A stretch of DNA of 14,444 bases from Chitinophagaceae bacterium (GCA_021738605.1 JAIPBY010000037.1:1-14444), one strand, 5' to 3'; counted from the first letter of the stretch, positions 1 to 7,628 are shown. Translations and numbers: made by a program. Notes: a model not told the origin generated them from the sequence alone.

Positions 1-484
1 GATCTGAATAGGCCGTCATTTCCTGGATGCATCCAGCCCGGGCATCCAGCAAAACACGTTGGAAATGTTTATTCCCCAACTCCAGTGTATCAAACTGCTG
101 GTGAAGGTCTACAAGGATTGTTGCCAGTTGCTGGAGCTGTGCAAGGCTTACCGGCGTATCATTGATAAAGGCCCTTGACTTTCCTGAAGATTGAATTTCT
201 CTCCGAAGAATAATTTCTTCTTCTGCCTCCATATCTGCCTCACTGAAAAATTGCACAATTGAAGCAGTGCGCATGGTTTTGAACACAGCCTCAATGACGG
301 TCTTCTTGTCCTTGTCTCTCAATTGGGCACTGTCTGCCCTTTCGCCAAGCGCCAATCCCAGCGCACCCATCAGGATGCTCTTGCCCGCGCCTGTTTCTCC
401 GGTAATAATCACCAATCCCCTGGAAAATGAAATTTCCAATTGCGCGATGATCGCATAATTCTGGATGAACAGCCTCTCTATCAT
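1..484 (-). CDS. recN: DNA repair protein RecN, N-terminal part (cut by window edge)
   Basis: Reading leftwards from an ATG at 484-482, the frame stays open to the window edge (161 codons). It begins MIERLFIQNYAIIAQLEISF and carries the Walker A motif GETGAGKS at about residues 29-36, followed by a LGERAD segment. This is the characteristic start of RecN, the SMC-like ATPase that acts early in double-strand-break repair. The downstream text (ILRREI, SGKSRAFINDTPV, LVDLHQQFD) also matches the conserved N-terminal ATPase lobe of RecN. The coiled coil and the C-terminal Walker B lobe lie outside the window, so integrity cannot be judged. The gene diverges from the symporter gene across 55 bp. 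A TATTTTTG box 4 nt before the ATG supports this start. Confidence 0.93.
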   Translation of the reverse strand, partial: MIERLFIQNYAIIAQLEISFSRGLVIITGETGAGKSILMGALGLALGERADSAQLRDKDKKTVIEAVFKTMRTASIVQFFSEADMEAEEEIILRREIQSSGKSRAFINDTPVSLAQLQQLATILVDLHQQFDTLELGNKHFQRVLLDARAGCIQEMTAYSD

Positions 485-488
485 ACAC

Positions 489-496
489 CAAAAATA
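489..496 (-). promoter_or_regulatory. TAnnTTTG -7 box for recN
   Basis: On the minus strand the octamer TATTTTTG fits the Bacteroidota -7 consensus TAnnTTTG exactly and ends 4 nt before the recN ATG. No TTG-type -33 element is visible 19-21 nt upstream, so the call rests on the -7 box and its position. The spacing would place the transcript start at or beside the ATG. Confidence 0.5.
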
Positions 497-513
497 GATA
501 TTTTTAAATGCAT

Positions 514-520
514 TACCTTG
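514..520 (+). promoter_or_regulatory. weak -7-like box upstream of symporter
   Basis: TACCTTG resembles TAnnTTTG with one T missing and lies 19 nt before the symporter ATG at 540, inside the 55-bp spacer shared with recN. There is no clear -33 partner. This is a low-confidence candidate only. Confidence 0.2.
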
Positions 521-539
521 CTGACTTAAACGGAAAATC

Positions 540-2039
540 ATGTCTTCTTTACTGCTTTTTTCTTTCGTTTTAGGGTATTTTACCCTTTTATTGGGTGTGG
601 CCATGTACACTGCAAGAAATGCCACCAACGAATCCTTCTTCATTGGCAACAGAAATTCTAACTGGATGCTGGTGGCGTTTGGCATGATTGGCACGTCTCT
701 TTCTGGGGTGACCTTTGTTTCAGTACCCGGAACCGTGGGAAACATCTCCCCCACAGGATTCAATGGATTCGCCTATTTCCAGGTAATCATTGGATATGTT
801 TTCGGATACCTTGCCATTGCCTACGTATTGATTCCCTTGTATTACAAACTGAACCTTACTTCCATCTACCATTATCTTGACCAGCGTTTTGGAAAAGAAA
901 GTTATAAAACCGGTGCCTTGTTCTTCATCATCTCAAGAACTTTCGGTGCAACAGCCAGGTTATTCCTTGTGATCAATGTGTTGCAGATTTTCATTCTCGA
1001 CAAGATGCATGTGCCCTTTGTTTTTACAGCAGCATTGATCTTGCTGATGATCCTGCTCTATACCTGGAAAGGGGGCGTCAAGACCATTGTTTATACGGAT
1101 ACCTTACAGACAAGTTTTATGCTGATAGGACTGATCATCTGCCTTGTCTACATCCTTTCCACCCTTGACCTTTCTCTAGGACAGGCATTGGGTATGATGA
1201 CAGAAAAAGGCTACACGAAAATTTTTGAAACAGACATCAACAGCAAGGCTTTCTTTTTGAAAAATATCATTGGAGGTGCCGTGATTGCCATTGCCATGAC
1301 AGGGCTTGACCAGGAGATGATGCAGAAAAACATCAGTGTCCGAACCATGAAAGATTCCCAAAAAAACATTTTCACTTTCACCGCCATCATGGTAGTGGTT
1401 AACCTGCTTTTTTTAGTATTGGGCGGCCTGCTCTATCTCTACCTTTCTGACAAGGGTGCCTCCTATGAAGGAAAACAATTCTTGTTTGAAGGGAAAAATG
1501 TGATCGGCGATGACCTGTTCCCCACCATTGCACTTTTTCACCTCCCTCCGGCCATTGGCATCATCTTTATCATTGCATTGATCTCTGCCTTGTTCCCCAG
1601 CGCTGACGGAGCCCTCACCGCATTGACATCCTCCTTTTGCATTGATATCCTGGGCATCAGGAGAAAAGAAGGTCTTTCCGAAGCGTCCCAGAAAAGAACA
1701 AGGATTGTGGTGCACCTGAGCTTTGCTGTCATCTTTCTTTTCTGCATAATGCTCTTCAAATGGATTGACAACAAATCCATCATTGGCATCATCCTGGATC
1801 TGGCAGGCTATACCTATGGTCCATTGCTGGGCCTGTTCGCCTTTGGCATCCTGACAAAAAGAAAACTGGGGACTGGATATGGCGTAACTGCCGTTTGCCT
1901 GATTGCCCCTGCTGCCTGTTATGCCCTGGGCAAGAATGCCGCTGTTTGGTTCAATGGGTATCAGATTGGATTTGAAATGCTCCTGATCAATGGCATGCTC
2001 ACTTTTCTCGGATTGATGCTGATTTCCAAGAAGGGCTGA
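540..2039 (+). CDS. Sodium:solute symporter (SSS family)
   Basis: A 499-residue, very hydrophobic inner-membrane protein. Hydrophobic segments are spread along its whole length, in keeping with the 13-14 helices usual for the solute:sodium symporter family (TC 2.A.21). Family landmarks include GGVKTIVYTDTLQ at about residues 178-190, the conserved loop before a middle helix, and SADGALTALTSS at about 354-365. The latter corresponds to the helix that forms the second sodium site in this LeuT-fold family. The protein should couple Na+ entry to uptake of a small solute. The sequence does not reveal the substrate, and no neighbouring catabolic gene helps. The ATG at 540 gives a normal short N-terminus leading into the first membrane segment. 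The next gene starts 69 nt downstream with its own promoter, so this gene is probably monocistronic or only loosely linked. Confidence 0.92.
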   Translation: MSSLLLFSFVLGYFTLLLGVAMYTARNATNESFFIGNRNSNWMLVAFGMIGTSLSGVTFVSVPGTVGNISPTGFNGFAYFQVIIGYVFGYLAIAYVLIPLYYKLNLTSIYHYLDQRFGKESYKTGALFFIISRTFGATARLFLVINVLQIFILDKMHVPFVFTAALILLMILLYTWKGGVKTIVYTDTLQTSFMLIGLIICLVYILSTLDLSLGQALGMMTEKGYTKIFETDINSKAFFLKNIIGGAVIAIAMTGLDQEMMQKNISVRTMKDSQKNIFTFTAIMVVVNLLFLVLGGLLYLYLSDKGASYEGKQFLFEGKNVIGDDLFPTIALFHLPPAIGIIFIIALISALFPSADGALTALTSSFCIDILGIRRKEGLSEASQKRTRIVVHLSFAVIFLFCIMLFKWIDNKSIIGIILDLAGYTYGPLLGLFAFGILTKRKLGTGYGVTAVCLIAPAACYALGKNAAVWFNGYQIGFEMLLINGMLTFLGLMLISKKG

Positions 2040-2072
2040 TAAAAATTTTCGCTTTTCTTCAACAGTTGTTCC

Positions 2073-2103
2073 TTGTCGCTAAGGGCCGAAGGGTGTAATT
2101 TTG
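2073..2103 (+). promoter_or_regulatory. Bacteroidota-type promoter (TTG-N20-TAATTTTG) for O-methyltransferase
   Basis: TTG at 2073-2075, a 20-nt spacer and TAATTTTG at 2096-2103 fit the Bacteroidota housekeeping promoter pattern TTG...TAnnTTTG. The -7 box ends 5 nt before the ATG at 2109, so the transcript would be leaderless or nearly so. This is the best promoter match in the window, because both elements are present at the expected spacing. Confidence 0.65.
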
Positions 2104-2108
2104 CAGCA

Positions 2109-2747
2109 ATGGATTTCATCCTTCCTTTGGCCAATGAATATGCAGAAGCGAACAGTTCTGCCTCAGACGCACTGTTGCGTGAGATCCATGCGTTTACCCA
2201 AAACAACCATGCTGAGCCCCACATGATCAGCGGTCCGCTTCAGGGAAACCTGCTTTCGATGCTCAGCAAGATGATCAAACCAAAGCGGATTTTGGAGATC
2301 GGCACCTTTACAGGCTACAGTGCCATTTGTCTGGCAAAGGGGCTTTCTTTGGATGGGGTTTTACATACCATTGAGCTGCGAAAAGAGGATGGTGCGATCG
2401 CACAAGCCTACTTCGACAGGTGTGAAAATGCCCATCAAATCAAACTGCATGTGGGCAATGCCATGGAATTGTTGCCGGTGCTGGATGAAGACTGGGACCT
2501 TGTTTTCATTGATGCAGACAAGACCGGATACCTCAATTATTATGGCTTGCTGATTGAAAAAGTAAAACCGGGTACTTTTTTTATCGTAGACAATGTGCTT
2601 TTCCATGGGGAAGTGCTGAAAGAAAAAATCAGTGGCAAGAGTGCAAAAGCTATAGCTTCATTTAACGCGTTTATTCGTGAAGACGATCGTGTGGAAAAAC
2701 TAATGTTGACCGTAAGGGATGGATTGAGCATCCTGCTTAAAAAATAA
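2109..2747 (+). CDS. Class I SAM-dependent O-methyltransferase (caffeoyl-CoA OMT-like family)
   Basis: A 212-residue cytosolic methyltransferase of the cation-dependent O-methyltransferase family (methyltransferase family 3). The SAM-binding motif I is LEIGTFTGYSA at about residues 62-72, with the acidic ribose-binding residue in HTIELRKE (E89). The metal-site signatures are FIDADK (about 133-138) and DNVLFHG (from 161), typical of the family's divalent-ion site. Family members methylate catechol-type hydroxyls; the substrate here is unknown. I chose the ATG at 2109 over an in-frame TTG at 2073, because that TTG falls in the predicted -33 element and the -7 box lies between the two. The length is usual for bacterial members. 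The glucosaminidase gene follows after 5 nt, so they are likely co-transcribed. Confidence 0.9.
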   Translation: MDFILPLANEYAEANSSASDALLREIHAFTQNNHAEPHMISGPLQGNLLSMLSKMIKPKRILEIGTFTGYSAICLAKGLSLDGVLHTIELRKEDGAIAQAYFDRCENAHQIKLHVGNAMELLPVLDEDWDLVFIDADKTGYLNYYGLLIEKVKPGTFFIVDNVLFHGEVLKEKISGKSAKAIASFNAFIREDDRVEKLMLTVRDGLSILLKK

Positions 2748-2752
2748 AAAAT

Positions 2753-3580
2753 ATGAAAGCCAAAAACAGATTTATTTTACTCCTCGGTTTTTTGTTTTCA
2801 ATTGCATGCCCTGCCTTTTCGCAGGAAGCCCCCAATGAAAACATCGTCAAATACATAGAACAATATGCAGCACTTGCGGTGAAGGAAATGGAGAGAACAG
2901 GGGTTCCTGCATCCATTAAAATTGCACAGGGCATCCATGAAACAAATGCTGGGAAAAGTGACCTCGTCCTTCAATCAAACAATCATTTTGGTATCAAATG
3001 CAAGAGCAGCTGGACAGGCGATAAAGTTTATCATAACGATGATGCAGAAGGAGAATGTTTCAGGAAATATGAAGATGCAAAAGCTTCCTACCTTGACCAT
3101 TCCGATTACCTCAAATCTCAACCGCGCTATGCATTCCTGTTTGAATATGATGCCAATGATTATGCAGCATGGGCCTGGGGACTAAAAAAGGCTGGATATG
3201 CCACCAATCCAATTTATGCCCAGACACTGATCAAATACATTGAGGCCTACCAGCTCAATGAGCTGAACAAATTCGTAGAAAATGAGGAAGATGAATACCT
3301 GCAAAATTACTTTGCTAAGATCAGGAACAAGCCACTAGAGGCAGTCGCAAACAGTGGAAAACCCATTGAGCCTGAAGAAAAATACAAAAGCGTAATGCCA
3401 GCAAAAGAAAAATCAGGCAAGCGCATCAAGGTCAAGAAAACGCATGTGGTAAAAAAAGGCGACTCTCTATATAGCCTATCCAAAAAATATGGCACCACCG
3501 TAGATGCACTTAAAAAAATCAACCACCTGAAAAAAGAGGCCTTGCAGGTTGGTCAAAAAATCAAGATCCCAAAAAAATAA
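2753..3580 (+). CDS. Secreted glucosaminidase-domain (GH73-like) protein with C-terminal LysM
   Basis: A 275-residue predicted exported peptidoglycan hydrolase. Residues 1-23 form a signal peptide (KAKNR, then a hydrophobic stretch ending PAFSQ). Residues about 30-170 resemble the bacterial glucosaminidase domain (GH73/FlgJ-like). The segment IKIAQGIHETNAGKS contains the likely catalytic glutamate E63, followed by NNHFGIKCK, FRKYEDAKASYLDHSDYL and GLKKAGYAT, all landmarks of this domain. A charged Lys/Glu-rich linker (about 175-228) leads to one LysM module at about 229-273 (HVVKKGDSLYSLSKKYGTTV...VGQKIKIP), which binds peptidoglycan N-acetylglucosamine. It would cleave glycan strands in the periplasm during wall growth or division. 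It begins 5 nt after the methyltransferase gene and ends 1 nt before the next start codon, so it is the middle gene of a tight operon. Confidence 0.9.
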   Translation: MKAKNRFILLLGFLFSIACPAFSQEAPNENIVKYIEQYAALAVKEMERTGVPASIKIAQGIHETNAGKSDLVLQSNNHFGIKCKSSWTGDKVYHNDDAEGECFRKYEDAKASYLDHSDYLKSQPRYAFLFEYDANDYAAWAWGLKKAGYATNPIYAQTLIKYIEAYQLNELNKFVENEEDEYLQNYFAKIRNKPLEAVANSGKPIEPEEKYKSVMPAKEKSGKRIKVKKTHVVKKGDSLYSLSKKYGTTVDALKKINHLKKEALQVGQKIKIPKK

Positions 3581-3581
3581 C

Positions 3582-4115
3582 ATGGAAAAACAGGTATTGG
3601 ATAAATTGTTTGTGCCTTACTTGAGCAAGGCAGACATCAACACAGCCATTGAAAAAATGGCAGTAAAAATCAATGTTGATTACGAAGGCAGAGACCCACT
3701 CTTCATTGCCATCCTGAACGGATCATTCATGTTCGCTTCAGACCTGTTCAAGAAAATAGAAATCCCCGCTGAGATCAGTTTCATCAAACTCGCTTCCTAC
3801 AAGGGAACCAAGTCCTCAGGATCTGTCGTTACCGCCATCGGTCTTGAGGCTGACGTATTTGAGAGAGATGTCATCATTATTGAAGACATCGTCGATACAG
3901 GAAAAACGCTTTCGGAGTTTCTTCCACAGTTGATGCACCAGCAACCCCGCTCGTTGAAAATCTGTGCTTTGCTGCACAAAAAAGAGGCGACAAAATTCCC
4001 TATTCAAATTGATTATATGGGATTTGAAATCCCCAATCTATTTGTAGTGGGCTATGGCCTCGACTACAATGGATTTGGCAGAAACATTGATCAGATCATG
4101 CAAATTGCAGAATAA
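3582..4115 (+). CDS. hpt: Hypoxanthine phosphoribosyltransferase
   Basis: A 177-residue cytosolic enzyme that joins hypoxanthine (and usually guanine) to PRPP to make IMP or GMP in purine salvage. The PRPP-binding signature IIIEDIVDTGKTL is at about residues 98-110. The early flexible-loop region FIKLASYKGTKSSG (about 67-80) and the C-terminal VVGYGLDYNGFGRN (about 155-168) match the HPRT fold. Most family members read YRN where this one reads FGRN. The ATG at 3582 is preferred over an in-frame GTG at 3549, which would lie inside the LysM gene and add an unrelated basic tail. With this start only one nucleotide separates the upstream TAA from the ATG, implying translational coupling. The gene converges on dnaJ with 12 nt between the stop codons. 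Confidence 0.93.
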   Translation: MEKQVLDKLFVPYLSKADINTAIEKMAVKINVDYEGRDPLFIAILNGSFMFASDLFKKIEIPAEISFIKLASYKGTKSSGSVVTAIGLEADVFERDVIIIEDIVDTGKTLSEFLPQLMHQQPRSLKICALLHKKEATKFPIQIDYMGFEIPNLFVVGYGLDYNGFGRNIDQIMQIAE

Positions 4116-4127
4116 TCTTTGCGGGAA

Positions 4128-5300
4128 TTATGATCCAAACATTTCCTTGACCTTGGAGAAAAAGCTTTTCTCATTCTTATCAGGTTGGGGCTGAAAGTTT
4201 TTGGCTTCCCTCATCTTCTCCACCATTTCTTTTTCTTCAGCGGAAAGCTCCTGGGGTATCCAGACATTGACATGGATCAACTGGTCTCCTTTTTCATATG
4301 AATTGATGGAAGGGAAACCCTTTCCTTTCAACCTGAAAATTTTTCCTCCTTGTGTGCCCGGTGGAATCTTGATTTTGGCTCTTCCGTCAATGGTAGGCAC
4401 TTCAAGGTTGGCGCCAAAAACAGCATCAGGAAAACTGATGTGCATGTCATAAATCACATTGAGGTTGTCCCGCTGCAATTCTGCATGCGGTTCCTCTTCA
4501 ATCAGTACAATCAAATCACCTGCTGAGCCACCACGCTCACCCGCATTGCCCTTGCCACTCAAGCTCAGCTGCATGCCATCCTGCACACCAGCCGGTATGT
4601 CAATATTGATGGTTTCTTCGGTATACACCCTGCCCTCTCCTTTACATGAGGTACATTTGCTGGTGATGGTTGACCCTTCTCCATTACAGGTAGTACAAGT
4701 GCCAACTGTTTGCATTTGTCCCAGGAAAGTATTGGTAACCTTTCTGACCTGACCGCTCCCCCCACAGGTTCCACAGGTCTGGACTGCATTTTTATCCTTG
4801 GCACCTGAGCCTCCACAACTGGTGCATCCTGTATATTTTTTAACCTTGACAGTCTTGTTGGCACCTTTCGCGATCTCCTCATAGTTCATCTTCAGCTTGA
4901 TCCGGAGATTGCTGCCCCTGGTTCCCCTGGCCCTGCCACCACCGCCACCACGTTGACGACCACCGCCTCCGCCGAAAAAGCTTCCGAAAATATCGTCTCC
5001 GAAAATATCTCCAAAATTGCTGAAGATGTCATCCATGTTCATGCCCTGTCCGCCACCAAAGCCTCCACCACGGCTGTTCATTCCAGCATGGCCATACCGG
5101 TCATATTGGGCACGTTTTTCCTGGTCGCTCAAGACCTCATAGGCCTCAGCAGCTTCCTTGAATTTCTCCTCGGCAGCCTTGTCGCCAGGATTCCTGTCAG
5201 GATGGAATTGCATGGCCACCTTGCGGTAGGCTTTCTTGATTTCATCCGCTGAAGAGGATTTAGTCACCCCCAGTATTTCGTAATAATCGCGTTTGGACAT
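4128..5300 (-). CDS. dnaJ: Chaperone protein DnaJ
   Basis: A 390-residue full-length type I J-protein. The J domain occupies about residues 1-70 with HPD at 33-35. A Gly/Phe-rich linker with long Gly runs covers about 77-130. Four CxxCxGxG zinc-binding motifs begin at C159, C176, C202 and C216. The remaining C-terminal part holds the two substrate-binding beta domains, including IPAGVQDGMQLSLSGKG and the later IPPGTQGGKIFRLKGKGFP. DnaJ delivers unfolded proteins to DnaK and stimulates its ATPase. All key residues are present. The gene follows grpE by 27 nt on the same strand, the usual co-chaperone pairing. dnaK itself is not in the window. Confidence 0.97.
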   Translation of the reverse strand: MSKRDYYEILGVTKSSSADEIKKAYRKVAMQFHPDRNPGDKAAEEKFKEAAEAYEVLSDQEKRAQYDRYGHAGMNSRGGGFGGGQGMNMDDIFSNFGDIFGDDIFGSFFGGGGGRQRGGGGGRARGTRGSNLRIKLKMNYEEIAKGANKTVKVKKYTGCTSCGGSGAKDKNAVQTCGTCGGSGQVRKVTNTFLGQMQTVGTCTTCNGEGSTITSKCTSCKGEGRVYTEETINIDIPAGVQDGMQLSLSGKGNAGERGGSAGDLIVLIEEEPHAELQRDNLNVIYDMHISFPDAVFGANLEVPTIDGRAKIKIPPGTQGGKIFRLKGKGFPSINSYEKGDQLIHVNVWIPQELSAEEKEMVEKMREAKNFQPQPDKNEKSFFSKVKEMFGS

Positions 5301-5327
5301 ATCTGCTGTTTAATTGGACAAAGCCAT

Positions 5328-5858
5328 TTATTTTCCTACCACCACTTTTGAATACCTGATGATTTTCTCGTTGAGGGTATAGCCCTTCTCCACTTCATCA
5401 ACCACTTTACCCACCATTGCTGGATCATTGACCGGAATTTCAGTGATGGCTTCGTGAATATCTGGGTTGAATTCTTCTCCAATGCTTTTCATTTCCTTGA
5501 CACCCTTGGCCTGCATGGTGTTCCTGAGCTTGGTGAAAACAAGTTGAATCCCCTGCCTGATTTGTTGCAGGTCTTCGCTGGTCTGAAGCTGTTTTTCTGC
5601 CCTATCGCAGTCATCCATCACTTCCAGCATCGACTGGATTACATCCCTTCCCGCAGTCTGGATCAGCTCAACCCGCTCCTTTGCGTTCCTGCGCTTGAAA
5701 TTATCAAACTCAGCATAAAGGCGGATGAATTTCTGCTTCTGTTCTTCAACATCCAGTTTCAGCTGATCAACTTCACTAATGGTCTCCTCCTTGATTTCAT
5801 TTTCAATGTTTTCAGCAGGAACCTGTTCTTCATTTGGCATCATTTCTTTTTCTTCCAT
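5328..5858 (-). CDS. grpE: Nucleotide exchange factor GrpE
   Basis: A 176-residue GrpE. An acidic, low-complexity N-terminus (about 1-30) leads into a long helix (DQLKLDVEEQKQKFIRLYAE, then FDNFKRR) that forms the dimeric coiled coil. The C-terminal beta domain contains the family signature around NPDIHEAITE, followed by GKVVDEVEKGY and IIRYSKVVVGK. GrpE releases ADP from DnaK and so resets the chaperone cycle. Length and architecture are normal. It is the first gene of the grpE-dnaJ operon. No CIRCE operator (TTAGCACTC-N9-GAGTGCTAA) is present in the 127-bp spacer upstream, so HrcA-type repression is not supported by the sequence. Confidence 0.96.
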   Translation of the reverse strand: MEEKEMMPNEEQVPAENIENEIKEETISEVDQLKLDVEEQKQKFIRLYAEFDNFKRRNAKERVELIQTAGRDVIQSMLEVMDDCDRAEKQLQTSEDLQQIRQGIQLVFTKLRNTMQAKGVKEMKSIGEEFNPDIHEAITEIPVNDPAMVGKVVDEVEKGYTLNEKIIRYSKVVVGK

Positions 5859-5890
5859 GGTATTTGAATTTGCAATGTATACTGCTCAAA

Positions 5891-5918
5891 TGGCTTGCCA
5901 TCTTCTGTAGACAAGCCA
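5891..5918. repeat. Inverted repeat in the grpE/rlmI-like divergent spacer
   Basis: TGGCTTG at 5891-5897 is perfectly repeated in inverse as CAAGCCA at 5912-5918, with a 14-nt spacer. It lies between two divergent genes, about 33 nt upstream of grpE and 68 nt upstream of the methyltransferase. It could be an operator, but 7-bp arms can arise by chance. Confidence 0.3.
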
Positions 5919-5973
5919 AATTGTCGCATTTTAAACCTGAGAAATGCAAATTTCTGCCTTTTCCACGAAAGTT

Positions 5974-5981
5974 TACCTTTG
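5974..5981 (+). promoter_or_regulatory. TAnnTTTG -7 box for the RlmI-like gene
   Basis: TACCTTTG fits the Bacteroidota -7 consensus and ends 4 nt before the ATG at 5986. At the -33 distance only a TTT (5951-5953) is seen in place of TTG. The arrangement again predicts a leaderless or nearly leaderless mRNA and helps to choose the start codon. Confidence 0.55.
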
Positions 5982-5985
5982 TAGT

Positions 5986-7155
5986 ATGAAGAAAGTGGTT
6001 TTAAACAGAAAAATCAGCAACAGGGTAGTGAGCGGACATCCATGGATATTCTCCAATGAGATTGATTTGATGGATGATGCGCTGGAGGCTGGCGATATTG
6101 CTGATGTGTATACCTATGACCACAAATTCGTGGGAAGGGGGTATTTCAACCCTGTTTCAAGGATTCCGATCAGGCTCCTCACCAGAAACAAGGCGGAGGA
6201 AATCAATGCTGCTTTCTTTCACAGGAGAATCCTGGAAGCATGGGAGTACCGGAAAAAAATTGGCTATACCGAAAACTGTAGGTTGATTTTTGGTGAAGCA
6301 GATGGATTGCCACAATTGATCATTGACAAATTCAACGACTATTTTGTATTGCAAACCATTGCATTGGGGATTGACAAATGGAAAAATGAGATCGTTGCAG
6401 CATTGGAAAAAATATTTTCCCCAAAAGGCATTTATGAGCGAAATGATGTTGGGGTCAGGGAAATGGAAGGAATGGAGCAGAAAAAAGGATTTCTTTCCAA
6501 CCCATTTGACACCAAGATTCCTATCGTTGAAAATGGGCTGAAATTCCTGGTGGATGTAGAGAAGGGACAGAAGACTGGATATTTTCTTGACCAAAGGGAT
6601 AACCGGAGGGCCATTGAACATATTGTCAAAGGGGCTGATGTGTTGGGTGCGTTTTGCTATACGGGAACCTTTGAAATCCATGCAGCCAGCTATGGCGCAA
6701 AACATGTGCTGGGCCTGGACATCTCTGAAAATGCTGTGGAACAGGCCAGGGAGAATGCAGCCCTTAACCAGCTTGACAACATCAGTTTTCAAGCCATCAA
6801 TGCCTTTGATGCATTGAAACAGTGGAGCAAGGAAGACAAGAAATGGGATGTCGTGATGCTCGACCCTCCTTCATTTACCAAAAGCCGTGAGAATGTGCAG
6901 AATGCCATTGGGGGATACAAGGAAATCAACCTCAGGGGAATGAAACTATTGAAGCCAGGAGGTTTCTTGGTGACATCTTCTTGCACGAATCTGGTACAAC
7001 CAGATGTATTTTATCAAACCATTGAAATGGCTGCCAAGGACGCAAAAAGAAACCTGAGACAGGTGGTATTTCAATCACAATCTGCAGATCATCCGATCAT
7101 CAGGGGATTGGAAAACACCAATTATCTCAAGTTCCTTATTGTACAGGTCCTTTAG
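5986..7155 (+). CDS. Class I SAM-dependent rRNA methyltransferase, RlmI-like (PUA + methyltransferase)
   Basis: A 389-residue protein with an N-terminal PUA RNA-binding domain (about residues 1-75, including SGHPWIFSNEI and the GRGYFNP segment) and a C-terminal Rossmann methyltransferase domain. Landmarks are GQKTGYFLDQR at 194-204, motif I VLGAFCYTGTFEIHA at about 219-233, motif IV LDPPSF at 292-297 and TSSCT around C333, the expected catalytic cysteine. This is the layout of RlmI/YccW, which makes 5-methylcytosine in 23S rRNA (C1962 in E. coli). Orthology to RlmI rather than another member of the COG1092 group is inferred. The ATG at 5986 is chosen over an in-frame ATG at 5944, because the promoter box lies between them and the PUA domain starts right at 5986. 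The stop codon is 2 nt from that of the convergent peroxiredoxin gene. Confidence 0.9.
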   Translation: MKKVVLNRKISNRVVSGHPWIFSNEIDLMDDALEAGDIADVYTYDHKFVGRGYFNPVSRIPIRLLTRNKAEEINAAFFHRRILEAWEYRKKIGYTENCRLIFGEADGLPQLIIDKFNDYFVLQTIALGIDKWKNEIVAALEKIFSPKGIYERNDVGVREMEGMEQKKGFLSNPFDTKIPIVENGLKFLVDVEKGQKTGYFLDQRDNRRAIEHIVKGADVLGAFCYTGTFEIHAASYGAKHVLGLDISENAVEQARENAALNQLDNISFQAINAFDALKQWSKEDKKWDVVMLDPPSFTKSRENVQNAIGGYKEINLRGMKLLKPGGFLVTSSCTNLVQPDVFYQTIEMAAKDAKRNLRQVVFQSQSADHPIIRGLENTNYLKFLIVQVL

Positions 7156-7157
7156 GA

Positions 7158-7628
7158 TCAGTTCAGGCCAGAAAGGGTTTCTTTGATGGCATCGAAGTTG
7201 GGAAGATCACCTGCGCTTTCAAGGACTTCAGCATATTGCACCACGCCATCCTTGTCAACCACAAAGGCAGCCCTGCGGGATACCCCTTTCATGTCGAGCA
7301 CAAACTCATCATAGAAAGCACCGTATGCCTGGGATGTTTCCTTGTTAAAATCAGAGAGCAGGGGGAAATTGTACTGTTGCTCATCCTTGAACTTGCCAAG
7401 ACTGAAAAGTGAGTCTACGGAAATGCCAACAACATCAGCATTGAGTGATGTATAAACATTCAGGTTGTCCCTAACTGAACAGAGTTCAGTGGTGCAAACA
7501 CCAGTAAAAGCCAGTGGGAAGAAAAGGATTACCAGGTTTTTACCTTTGTAATCTGCGAGACTCACCTTGTTCTTTTCTGTATTGAAAAGACTGAAATCGG
7601 GAGCCATTTGTCCTTGTTGAATAGCCAT
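7158..7628 (-). CDS. Peroxiredoxin (AhpC/TSA-type redoxin, PrxQ/AhpE-like)
   Basis: A 156-residue cytosolic thiol peroxidase. It begins with the thioredoxin-fold opening APDFSLFNTEKNKVSLADYKGK and continues to ILFFPLAFTGVCTTELC. This contains the peroxidatic Cys45 and, five residues on, Cys50. Later landmarks are VVGISVDS, NFPLLSDFNKE and RRAAFVVDKDGVVQYAEV. It should reduce H2O2 or organic hydroperoxides using a thiol donor. The Cys45/Cys50 spacing matches the atypical two-cysteine PrxQ/BCP arrangement, while the FTGVC context is nearer to AhpE, so the exact subfamily is uncertain. The gene is convergent with the RlmI-like gene (2 nt between stops). No clear TAnnTTTG box is seen in its 5' region. 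Confidence 0.9.
   Translation of the reverse strand: MAIQQGQMAPDFSLFNTEKNKVSLADYKGKNLVILFFPLAFTGVCTTELCSVRDNLNVYTSLNADVVGISVDSLFSLGKFKDEQQYNFPLLSDFNKETSQAYGAFYDEFVLDMKGVSRRAAFVVDKDGVVQYAEVLESAGDLPNFDAIKETLSGLN

Noticed and set aside
5454..5867. Long plus-strand open frame (137 codons) opposite grpE
   Set aside because: It lies wholly antisense to a confident GrpE coding sequence and shows no recognisable domain; it is a composition shadow.
5859..5985. CIRCE/HrcA operator or sigma-32-like site for grpE-dnaJ
   Set aside because: No TTAGCACTC-N9-GAGTGCTAA or near match is present; only an unrelated 7-bp inverted repeat and a weak TACATTG box.
6157..6792. 211-codon minus-strand open frame opposite the RlmI-like gene
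   Set aside because: It is entirely antisense to a well-supported methyltransferase gene with intact motifs; no family features or own promoter.
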